Translations under genes and position numbers: made by a program | Notes under the pieces: generated by a model | Database searches by the model: none | The model's input: only the letters and a program-made list of their open reading frames with translations | Told to the model about the DNA's origin: nothing | Source: JABIAL01 sp964645825 | GTDB taxonomy: Bacteria; Patescibacteriota; Patescibacteriia; UBA1558; GWA2-36-10 | Reading direction: 5' to 3' | Assembly (NCBI GenBank): GCA_964645825.1 | Contig: CAZXZY010000029.1 | Coordinates: 1 to 7,928, forward strand | DNA: 7,928 bases | Shown: positions 1-4,346 of the stretch, piece by piece | How the letters are laid out: every line of letters begins with the position of its first letter | Numbering within the stretch: the stretch's first letter is position 1

Positions 1-194
1 AAGATTTTAAAGGCAACGATAAAGTAAAAATCACAAAATTAAACGTTGACGAGAGCCAAGCTACCGCACAAGAGTTTGCAGTAATGAGCATTCCGACCAT
101 TAAGATTTTTAAAGATGGAAAAATGGTAGAAGAGGCGATGGGTCTACAACAAAAAGCCGACTTAACAGACAAGGTTAATAACCACTTGAAATAA
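1..194 (+). CDS. trxA: Thioredoxin, C-terminal part (5' end outside window)
   Basis: The reading frame is open from the window edge (first full codon at position 3) to a TAA at 192-194, giving the last 63 residues of a thioredoxin-fold protein. The segment contains KLNVDES, which fits the beta strand and turn after the active-site helix. It also contains VMSIPTIKIFKDGK, the cis-proline (IPT) and beta-hairpin signature that is nearly diagnostic of thioredoxin, followed by a C-terminal amphipathic helix. The CxxC active site would lie upstream of the window and cannot be checked. Thioredoxins reduce protein disulfides in the cytoplasm and are recycled by thioredoxin reductase, whose gene begins only 4 bp downstream. 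The pairing strongly supports the call. The fragment could in principle be the end of a longer thioredoxin-fusion protein. Confidence 0.88.
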   Translation, partial: DFKGNDKVKITKLNVDESQATAQEFAVMSIPTIKIFKDGKMVEEAMGLQQKADLTDKVNNHLK

Positions 195-198
195 TCTT

Positions 199-1158
199 AT
201 GGCAGAAATGATTTATGATGTCATTATAGTTGGAGCTGGTCCATCTGGATTGACTTCAGCCACTTATACAGCTCGTCGAGCACTAAAAACTTTAGTTATT
301 TCCAAAGACATTGGTGGCCAAGCGGCTTGGACAGACATTATTGAAAATTATCCAGGCTTTGAGTCAGTTGGTGGCTTGGAATTAATGCAAAATTTTCAAA
401 ATCAAGCCAAAAAATCTGGCGCTGAATTTGAAATGACGGAAGTAACAGAGATAATAAAAGAAGATAAACTTTTCACTGTTAAAACTATTAACGATAAAAA
501 ATTTCAAGCAAAAGCAATCATTTTAGGCTTTGGTTTAACACCAAGAAATTTGGAAGTTCCAGGTGAAAAAGAGTTGATTGGCAAGGGTGTGGCATATTGT
601 GCTACTTGTGATGGACCATTGTACAAAGGAAAAGACATAGTAGTGGTTGGTGGTGGAAATTCAGCTTTAGATGCAGCTGAATATATGAGCAAAATTGCTA
701 ACAAGGTTTATGTTTTACACCGAGGAGATAAATTTAGAGGAGAGCAGACCTTGATTGATGAAATGAATGCTGCTAAAAATATTGAAATTATTTTTAATGC
801 CAATACAGTTAAAATTATCGGTGAAAATAAAGTTGAAAAATTGGTTTATAAAACTAATGATGAGAAAACAGTAGAATTAAAAGTAGATGGAGTGTTCGTC
901 GAGATTGGACACATAGCTAAAACAGCTTGGCTAGGTGATTTGGTTGAATACACTGATCGTAAAGAGATAAAAATTTCTCGTGATTGTGAAACTAAAACCC
1001 CAGGACTTTTTGCAGCTGGTGATGTGACAGACATTACTTATAAGCAAGCAGTGATTTCTGCTGGCGAAGGATCAAAGGCCGCTTTGCAGGCCGCAAGATT
1101 TTTACAAGGTGATAAAGTTTTGACTCCAGATTGGAAAAAACAGGAAACTAAAAAATAA
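199..1158 (+). CDS. trxB: Thioredoxin reductase (FAD/NAD(P)H-dependent)
   Basis: This 319-residue protein has the usual length for low-molecular-weight bacterial thioredoxin reductase, the cytoplasmic flavoenzyme that passes electrons from NAD(P)H through FAD and a redox disulfide to thioredoxin. In order it shows the FAD dinucleotide site GAGPSG (residues 12-17), GGQAAWTDIIENYPGF (39-54), the redox-active C134-A-T-C137 followed by DG, a second nucleotide-binding loop GGGNSALDAAEY (151-162), and the C-terminal FAD motif GLFAAGDVTD (269-278). The segment that normally reads HRRxxxR, whose arginines hold the NADPH 2'-phosphate, reads HRGDKFR (174-180), so one Arg is Gly. The gene starts 4 bp after the thioredoxin stop with no SD site. 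An ATG three codons downstream (208) is an alternative start. It is probably co-transcribed with thioredoxin and gdhA. Confidence 0.97.
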   Translation: MAEMIYDVIIVGAGPSGLTSATYTARRALKTLVISKDIGGQAAWTDIIENYPGFESVGGLELMQNFQNQAKKSGAEFEMTEVTEIIKEDKLFTVKTINDKKFQAKAIILGFGLTPRNLEVPGEKELIGKGVAYCATCDGPLYKGKDIVVVGGGNSALDAAEYMSKIANKVYVLHRGDKFRGEQTLIDEMNAAKNIEIIFNANTVKIIGENKVEKLVYKTNDEKTVELKVDGVFVEIGHIAKTAWLGDLVEYTDRKEIKISRDCETKTPGLFAAGDVTDITYKQAVISAGEGSKAALQAARFLQGDKVLTPDWKKQETKK

Positions 1159-1162
1159 ATTT

Positions 1163-2392
1163 ATGAATGCTTACGATAATGCTTTACGGCAATTAGAAAC
1201 TGCCGCTAAAATTATGGATCTTAATTCCGAAACCCTTTTGAAATTAAGTAATCCAGAAAAAATAACTCAAGCCACTTTGCCAGTGCGTATGGATGATGGA
1301 AGTTTAGAAACTTTTCAATCTTATCGCGTCCAATATAATAGTGCTCGCGGGCCATACAAAGGTGGAATTCGTTTTCATCCCCAAGTTGACCTTGATGAAG
1401 TAAAGGCTTTGAGTTTTTGGATGGCTATAAAATGTGCCGTAGTGGATATTCCTATGGGCGGCGGTAAAGGCGGTGTAATAGTTGATCCAAAAGTTTTGAG
1501 TGAAAATGAAATCGAAAGATTATCCAGGGCTTGGATTCGTGCTTTTCGTCCAGTGATTGGACCAGAAAAAGATATTCCTGCTCCCGATGTTTATACCAAT
1601 CCACAAATCATGGCTTGGATGGCTGATGAATATTCAAAATTAGTTGGGCATCCGGCCATTGGTGTAGTGACTGGAAAGCCACTAGAGTTTGGCGGATCAA
1701 AAGGTAGGGGATCAGCTACTGCAATGGGCGGATTTTATGTTTTGCAGGAAGCGGTTCGTGAAAAAAATCTAAAGCCAGAAAAATTAACTGTTGCTGTTCA
1801 AGGTTTTGGTAATGCCGGAGCGATCATGGCTAAACTTTTATTTGATGCCGGTTACAAAGTTGTAGCGGTCGCTGATTCCAAGTCAACTATTTATAATAAA
1901 TCTGGATTGGATATAGACAAACTTCAAGAGCACAAGACTAGTTCTAGAGAGGTGAAAAATTTTAAAGGCGCTAAAGAAATAAGTACAGAAGAATTATTTT
2001 CTTTAGACGTAGATATTTTAGTTCCAGCTGCTTTAGAAAATCAAATTACTAAAGACAACGCAGAAAATATTCAAGCAAAAATAATTGTCGAACTTGCAAA
2101 CGGTCCCACTACACCTGAGGCAGATGAGATTCTACATGGAAAACAGGTCTTGGTCATTCCAGATGTTTTGGCCAACGCCGGAGGCGTAACTGTTTCTTAT
2201 TTTGAATGGTTACAAAACACCAGTAATAATTATTGGAGCGAAGAAGAAGTCGATAGTGAATTAAAAGAACGAATGATTCCCGCTTATCAATCTATAGTGC
2301 AAGCAGCAGAGGAGTACAAAGTAAATTTTAGAACGGCCGCTTTTATAAAAGCGCTAGAGAGAATAGATAAAGCTTCTCAAATTAGAAATTAA
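1163..2392 (+). CDS. gdhA: Glutamate dehydrogenase (Glu/Leu/Phe/Val dehydrogenase family)
   Basis: The 409-residue protein has the length of hexameric glutamate dehydrogenases of the shorter bacterial/archaeal type, which interconvert glutamate and 2-oxoglutarate plus ammonia using NAD(P)H. The substrate domain carries YKGGIRFHP (K66), MAIKCA (K90), PMGGGKGG (catalytic K102) and PAPDVYT (D142). The spacing 24-12-40 among these four residues matches the known catalytic set of clostridial glutamate dehydrogenase (K89, K113, K125, D165). The coenzyme domain has a Rossmann loop GFGNAG (214-219) and an Asp after the second strand (VAVADSK, D238). That Asp would fit NAD preference, but cofactor choice cannot be settled by eye. 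The ATG lies 4 bp after the trxB stop without an SD. A terminator follows directly, so the gene closes the thioredoxin cluster. Leucine or phenylalanine dehydrogenase is less likely given the motif spacing. Confidence 0.95.
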   Translation: MNAYDNALRQLETAAKIMDLNSETLLKLSNPEKITQATLPVRMDDGSLETFQSYRVQYNSARGPYKGGIRFHPQVDLDEVKALSFWMAIKCAVVDIPMGGGKGGVIVDPKVLSENEIERLSRAWIRAFRPVIGPEKDIPAPDVYTNPQIMAWMADEYSKLVGHPAIGVVTGKPLEFGGSKGRGSATAMGGFYVLQEAVREKNLKPEKLTVAVQGFGNAGAIMAKLLFDAGYKVVAVADSKSTIYNKSGLDIDKLQEHKTSSREVKNFKGAKEISTEELFSLDVDILVPAALENQITKDNAENIQAKIIVELANGPTTPEADEILHGKQVLVIPDVLANAGGVTVSYFEWLQNTSNNYWSEEEVDSELKERMIPAYQSIVQAAEEYKVNFRTAAFIKALERIDKASQIRN

Positions 2393-2398
2393 ATTTAA

Positions 2399-2428
2399 AA
2401 TAACTCGGCATTCGTCGGGTTATTTTTT
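2399..2428 (+). terminator. Intrinsic terminator after gdhA
   Basis: AATAACTCGG (2399-2408) pairs with TCGGGTTATT (2415-2424) through a 10-bp stem with two G-T wobbles and a 6-nt loop. The 3' arm runs into a T tract (2423-2428). It begins 7 bp after the gdhA stop and ends 2 bp before the extended -10 element of rnhB. Confidence 0.9.
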
Positions 2429-2429
2429 A

Positions 2430-2438
2430 TGCTATAAT
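2430..2438 (+). promoter_or_regulatory. Extended -10 promoter of rnhB, implying a leaderless mRNA
   Basis: TGCTATAAT combines a perfect TATAAT hexamer (2433-2438) with an upstream TG at the extended -10 position. No good -35 is visible because that space is occupied by the preceding terminator. Exactly 6 nt separate the hexamer from the ATG at 2445, which places the expected transcription start on the A of the start codon. This would give a leaderless transcript, consistent with the lack of any SD. Confidence 0.75.
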
Positions 2439-2444
2439 TTAATC

Positions 2445-3038
2445 ATGAGTAAAAATTATATCATTGGAATAGATGAAGTTGGTCGTGGTTGCGTGGCTGG
2501 TCCGATAGTAGCTGTGGCTTGTTTATCACGTGGACAGGAAAATGAATTAGAAATTTTGAAACAAGTAAAAGATTCAAAAAAATTAACAGCTAAAAAAAGA
2601 GAAGAACTTTTTAAGTTACTAAAAAATAATTTTATCTGGGCAATTGCTGAAATAGACAATCAAGAAATAGATAAAATAGGAATTCAATCTGCGAACTGTT
2701 TAGTGGTAGAACGAGCCGCCGACAATTTATTAAAAAAAATAAAAAATTTTGAAGGTAAAATTTTAGCCGATCACGTTGGCGGTGCTCACAACTACATTAA
2801 AAATAAAAAAATAGAATTTCATATAAAAGGCGAGAGTAAGTTTGCAGAAATTGCAGCCGCTTCTATTTTGGCAAAAGTTTATCGAGATAATTTAATGCAA
2901 GATTGGCATGATAAATACCCATCTTATGATTTTGCTAAACATAAAGGTTATGGAACCAAGCAGCATTTAGACTTAGTAGTAAAAAATGGTATTTGTGAAA
3001 TACATCGACAGAGTTTTTTAAAAAAATATATAAAATAA
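2445..3038 (+). CDS. rnhB: Ribonuclease HII
   Basis: The 197-residue protein is a near-complete match in length and motif order to bacterial RNase HII, the cytoplasmic enzyme that nicks the RNA strand of RNA-DNA hybrids and 5' of single ribonucleotides in DNA. The catalytic quartet appears as D10 and E11 in GIDEVGRG, D109 in ILADHVGG, and D148 in AAASILAKVYRD. The tyrosine-containing loop GYGTKQHL (168-175) and the terminal HRQSFL (187-192) are also present. A small departure is KGES (128-131), where the family usually has KGD. The start is fixed by the promoter spacing (see 2430-2438); there is no SD. The gene stands alone between the gdhA terminator and the promoter of the next gene, which begins at the base after the rnhB stop. 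No terminator of its own was found. Confidence 0.96.
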   Translation: MSKNYIIGIDEVGRGCVAGPIVAVACLSRGQENELEILKQVKDSKKLTAKKREELFKLLKNNFIWAIAEIDNQEIDKIGIQSANCLVVERAADNLLKKIKNFEGKILADHVGGAHNYIKNKKIEFHIKGESKFAEIAAASILAKVYRDNLMQDWHDKYPSYDFAKHKGYGTKQHLDLVVKNGICEIHRQSFLKKYIK

Positions 3039-3068
3039 TTGACCGATTTAAAGTATAGGCTTTATAAT
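3039..3068 (+). promoter_or_regulatory. Sigma-70-type promoter of the 81-residue membrane protein gene
   Basis: TTGACC (3039-3044) and a perfect TATAAT (3063-3068) are separated by 18 bp, starting directly after the rnhB stop codon. The predicted transcription start is near 3075, which leaves a leader of about 35 nt containing an SD. Confidence 0.75.
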
Positions 3069-3093
3069 AAAATAAACGGCTATTTTTACAGAA

Positions 3094-3101
3094 AGAGGAG
3101 G
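3094..3101 (+). promoter_or_regulatory. Strong Shine-Dalgarno site of the 81-residue membrane protein gene
   Basis: AGAGGAGG sits 8 nt before the ATG at 3110. It is the strongest SD in the window and decides the start and frame against two overlapping open frames nearby (3039 and 3136), which have no such site. Confidence 0.85.
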
Positions 3102-3109
3102 ACTGCATC

Positions 3110-3355
3110 ATGGATTTGCTCACATTACCGTTTGAGTGGGCGGGATTTTGGAACACTCATTTTGGACTCTATGCGATGTTGGTTATTATTCTGTCTTGGG
3201 CATTGGCTCTTCTATTCAGACCGCAAAGAAAAAAACAAGAAGCGGTTTGTTTGTGGGACAATGCTGCGCGCATTTTGGCATCCATCATCTCAATCTTTTT
3301 TTGGCTTTTTCCGGCGATCCTACTTTTCTATGATGTTATGATCATAGGGCGTTAA
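3110..3355 (+). CDS. Small two-helix membrane protein, unknown function
   Basis: I do not recognise this 81-residue protein. Two hydrophobic segments are evident: about residues 18-36 (starting FGLYAMLVIILSW) and about 54-78 (ILASIISIFFWLFPAILLF). They are joined by a polar loop with a basic cluster, RPQRKK (37-42). By the positive-inside rule the loop would be cytoplasmic and both ends outside. It has no signal peptidase site and no catalytic motif. It is rich in Trp and Phe (W10, W14, W30, W49, W65). The gene forms an isolated unit with its own promoter, strong SD and terminator. Its G+C, about 42% by hand count, is clearly above that of rnhB (about 30%), suggesting a different origin or expression class. 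Candidates such as a holin-like, toxin-like or membrane-stress peptide are speculation; nothing in the sequence selects among them. Confidence 0.8.
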   Translation: MDLLTLPFEWAGFWNTHFGLYAMLVIILSWALALLFRPQRKKQEAVCLWDNAARILASIISIFFWLFPAILLFYDVMIIGR

Positions 3356-3358
3356 GCA

Positions 3359-3397
3359 AACACTCAACTTAGTGATAAGTGGGGTGTTTTTCTTTTT
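3359..3397 (+). terminator. Intrinsic terminator after the 81-residue membrane protein gene
   Basis: AACACTCAACTTA (3359-3371) pairs with TAAGTGGGGTGTT (3376-3388) around a GTGA loop, with 12 of 13 positions paired and one A-G mismatch. The T-rich tail TTTTTCTTTTT follows. It begins 3 bp after the stop codon. Confidence 0.88.
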
Positions 3398-3418
3398 GAC
3401 TAAAATTAGTCATTTTTT
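3398..3418 (+). repeat. Short palindrome with T tract between terminator and the next promoter
   Basis: GACTAAAATTAGTC (3398-3411) can form a 5-bp stem (GACTA/TAGTC) and is followed by ATTTTTT. It may be a weak backup terminator. It may instead be an operator, as it ends 14 bp before the -35 element at 3426. Confidence 0.4.
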
Positions 3419-3425
3419 ATTATCC

Positions 3426-3453
3426 TTGACAGATATTTTATATTTGTTAATAT
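3426..3453 (+). promoter_or_regulatory. Sigma-70-type promoter with no protein gene directly behind it
   Basis: A perfect TTGACA (3426-3431) is followed after 16 bp by TAATAT (3448-3453). The predicted start is at about 3460. The downstream DNA has no SD-preceded ORF but several hairpins and a strong terminator at 3665-3692, so the promoter most simply drives a structured RNA. Confidence 0.65.
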
Positions 3454-3526
3454 GGAAGAGGAGGAGTAGCCGTCTATTAAACAAACGACGGCTTAGGAAA
3501 AACAAAAATAAAACAGGGAAACATCA

Positions 3527-3593
3527 TTTTTGATTAAATTTAAGTATGAAAAGTTCAATAGAAATACTCGTTGAATATCTATTTAATCAAAAA
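3527..3593 (+). repeat. Perfect 13-bp inverted repeat, arms 41 nt apart
   Basis: TTTTTGATTAAAT (3527-3539) and ATTTAATCAAAAA (3581-3593) are exact reverse complements. The length of the perfect match makes chance unlikely even at this base composition. In RNA it would form a helix enclosing 41 nt. The arm sequence is AT-only apart from one G-C pair. Confidence 0.8.
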
Positions 3594-3713
3594 ACCGCTG
3601 AAAACAACGGTAGATTTTATGGCCTCAGTAGTTTAGATGTAGAGAGAAGATATAAAGCTATGCGAAAAACCAGCCACAAGTGGCTGGTTTTTCATGAAGA
3701 AAAGCGATTTTGA
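3546..3713 (+). CDS. Doubtful 55-codon ORF overlapping the candidate ncRNA
   Basis: ATG to TGA encodes 55 residues beginning MKSSIEILVEYLFNQK and ending WLVFHEEKRF, charged and possibly helical, with no recognised motif. In its favour, the upstream TGATTAAAT is spaced 6 nt from the ATG, as in the leaderless promoters of rnhB and the DUF218 gene. Against it: the strong terminator hairpin (3665-3692) lies inside the frame, so terminated transcripts would lack a stop. The start falls inside a 13-bp inverted repeat, and it would be the only gene here ending in TGA apart from a doubtful leader ORF. I consider it more likely non-coding. Confidence 0.22.
   Translation: MKSSIEILVEYLFNQKTAENNGRFYGLSSLDVERRYKAMRKTSHKWLVFHEEKRF
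3665..3692 (+). terminator. Strong intrinsic terminator of the candidate ncRNA
   Basis: AAAAACCAGCCA (3665-3676) pairs perfectly with TGGCTGGTTTTT (3681-3692) around a CAAG loop, giving 12 bp ending in five T. The A tract on the 5' arm makes it potentially active on both strands. Confidence 0.85.
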
Positions 3714-3714
3714 G

Positions 3715-3731
3715 GGCTAAACTAGTTAGCC
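3715..3731 (+). repeat. Palindrome upstream of the ssb -10 element
   Basis: GGCTAA (3715-3720) and TTAGCC (3726-3731) are inverted around ACTAG. The site occupies the -35 region of the promoter whose TATAAT is at 3740-3745, so it could be an operator. As RNA it would be a weak 6-bp hairpin. No T tract follows. Confidence 0.4.
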
Positions 3732-3739
3732 TTCATCGT

Positions 3740-3745
3740 TATAAT
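3740..3745 (+). promoter_or_regulatory. Probable -10 element of ssb
   Basis: A perfect TATAAT lies 70 bp before the ssb ATG. No good -35 is found at 16-18 bp (CTAAAC or neighbours) and there is no extended TG, so activation or a weak basal rate is possible. The predicted start is near 3752, within the palindrome at 3747-3767, leaving a leader of about 63 nt. Confidence 0.5.
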
Positions 3746-3746
3746 A

Positions 3747-3767
3747 GACAAAATAGTCGATTTTGTC
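3747..3767 (+). repeat. 8-bp palindrome over the predicted ssb transcription start
   Basis: GACAAAAT (3747-3754) and ATTTTGTC (3760-3767) are perfect inverted repeats around AGTCG. Its position 2 bp after the -10 hexamer, spanning the predicted start, is typical of a repressor operator. It does not match the Gram-negative or Gram-positive LexA consensus that I know. Confidence 0.55.
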
Positions 3768-3797
3768 AATAGCTATTTAATAATTTTTAAAGAAAAG

Positions 3798-3804
3798 AAA
3801 GGAG
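3798..3804 (+). promoter_or_regulatory. Shine-Dalgarno site of ssb
   Basis: AAAGGAG ends 10 nt before the ATG at 3815, within an A/G-rich leader. The distance is slightly long but acceptable, and it supports this start. Confidence 0.7.
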
Positions 3805-3814
3805 AAAAGCGATT

Positions 3815-4219
3815 ATGGACTTAAATAAAGTAAGTTTAATTGGCAATTTAACTCAAGATCCAGAATTAAGAAACATACCTTCTGGGCAAGGAGTAACGGC
3901 TTTTAGTGTTGCTACTAATTATAATTGGCGAGATGTAAAAACTAAAGAAAAGAAGAGTCGTGCCGATTTTCACAAAGTTGTGGCCTGGGGACACTTAGCA
4001 GAGATTATTTCCACTTATTTAAAGAAGGGCTCCAAGGTTTATTTAGAGGGGCGTTTACAAAATAGAAGCTGGGAAGATAAGGACGGCCAGAAAAAATACA
4101 CCACAGAAATTATTGCCTCAGATTTGATCATGTTAGGCGGTAGTCAGAAAAAAGAATCCGCCGGAGACGAAACAGCACGTGAAGATATTGAAGTAGAAGA
4201 AATTAAATTAGCAGAATAA
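3815..4219 (+). CDS. ssb: Single-stranded DNA-binding protein
   Basis: The 134-residue protein opens with MDLNKVSLIGNLTQDPELR, the characteristic first strands of the SSB OB fold. It continues with TAFSVATNYNW (28-38), DFHKVVAWGHLAEIISTYLKKG (51-72) and VYLEGRLQNRSWEDKDGQKKYTTEIIA (75-101), all in family order. It would coat single-stranded DNA during replication, repair and recombination, normally as a homotetramer. After residue 109 comes a short disordered acidic tail (about 25 residues). The tail ends DIEVEEIKLAE rather than the canonical acidic tip closing in Pro-Phe that recruits partner proteins, and it lacks the long Gly/Gln linker. It has an SD and its own probable promoter. No terminator was found after it, so transcription may continue into the next gene through the hairpin at 4230-4278. 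Confidence 0.95.
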   Translation: MDLNKVSLIGNLTQDPELRNIPSGQGVTAFSVATNYNWRDVKTKEKKSRADFHKVVAWGHLAEIISTYLKKGSKVYLEGRLQNRSWEDKDGQKKYTTEIIASDLIMLGGSQKKESAGDETAREDIEVEEIKLAE

Positions 4220-4229
4220 TTTGATTATT

Positions 4230-4278
4230 TTTAGGGAAGGGTTGGAGCCTCGGCCTGTTGGCTGCAACTTTTCCTAAA
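4230..4278 (+). promoter_or_regulatory. Large hairpin in the ssb-nucleotidyltransferase spacer, no T tract
   Basis: The left arm 4230-4249 folds on the right arm 4260-4278 with 18 pairs. The outer helix of 10 bp (core TTAGGGAAG with TTTTCCTAA) includes two G-T wobbles. After one bulged G comes GTTG/CAAC, then a G-G mismatch, then AGCC/GGCT around a 10-nt loop TCGGCCTGTT. No U-rich tail follows on either strand, so it does not look like a terminator. It may be a regulatory leader, a processing or stability element, or a small RNA. Confidence 0.65.
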
Positions 4279-4292
4279 GCTAAGCAATTAAA

Positions 4293-4346
4293 ATGAAGAA
4301 AAGCTCTTTCACAATTTATCACAAACACCAAGGAGAAGAACAATGA
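4293..4346 (+). CDS. Possible 17-codon leader peptide ORF
   Basis: The ORF encodes MKKSSFTIYHKHQGEEQ and its TGA (4344-4346) overlaps the next gene's ATG in an ATGA junction, the classic layout for translational coupling. The SD of the downstream gene lies inside this ORF, and a large hairpin lies just upstream. It has no SD of its own, so translation is uncertain and the overlap may be accidental. Confidence 0.3.
   Translation: MKKSSFTIYHKHQGEEQ
4330..4335 (+). promoter_or_regulatory. Shine-Dalgarno site of the nucleotidyltransferase-fold gene
   Basis: AAGGAG with 7-nt spacing to the ATG at 4343 is near ideal and fixes the start. Confidence 0.8.

Larger units (their letters stand above)
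3460..3692 (+). ncRNA. Candidate structured non-coding RNA, about 230 nt, family unknown
   Basis: This stretch is bounded by a consensus-like promoter (3426-3453) and a strong intrinsic terminator (3665-3692), and holds no convincing gene. Four helices can be drawn. AGCCGTC/GACGGCT (3468-3474 with 3487-3493) closes a 12-nt loop. A perfect 13-bp long-range helix joins 3527-3539 to 3581-3593. Smaller pairings inside it (AGTAT/ATACT, or TTCAA/TTGAA as an alternative) are possible. ACCGCTG/CAACGGT (3594-3600 with 3605-3611) has one C-A mismatch and an AAAA loop. I found no tmRNA, RNase P, SRP or 6S hallmark. The segment could instead be a long leader with regulatory folds. A competing reading is a 55-codon ORF at 3546-3713, listed separately. 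Confidence 0.45.

Noticed and set aside
504..1034. Minus-strand open frames within trxB (504-704 and 846-1034)
   Set aside because: These are shadows of a well-supported gene, with no motif and no start signal.
3039..3341. 100-codon open frame beginning with TTG just after rnhB
   Set aside because: It starts on the -35 element of a good promoter, has no SD, and overlaps in another frame the 81-residue protein, which has promoter, SD, membrane segments and terminator in register.
3452..3469. Five-codon ORF MEEEE
   Set aside because: Its ATG overlaps the -10 hexamer and lies upstream of the predicted transcript start, so it should not be transcribed from its start codon.
3460..3692. tmRNA, RNase P RNA, SRP RNA or 6S RNA
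   Set aside because: There is no tRNA-like end with CCA, no tag ORF, no conserved RNase P core motifs, no SRP apical-loop motif, and no long rod with a central bulge as in 6S RNA.
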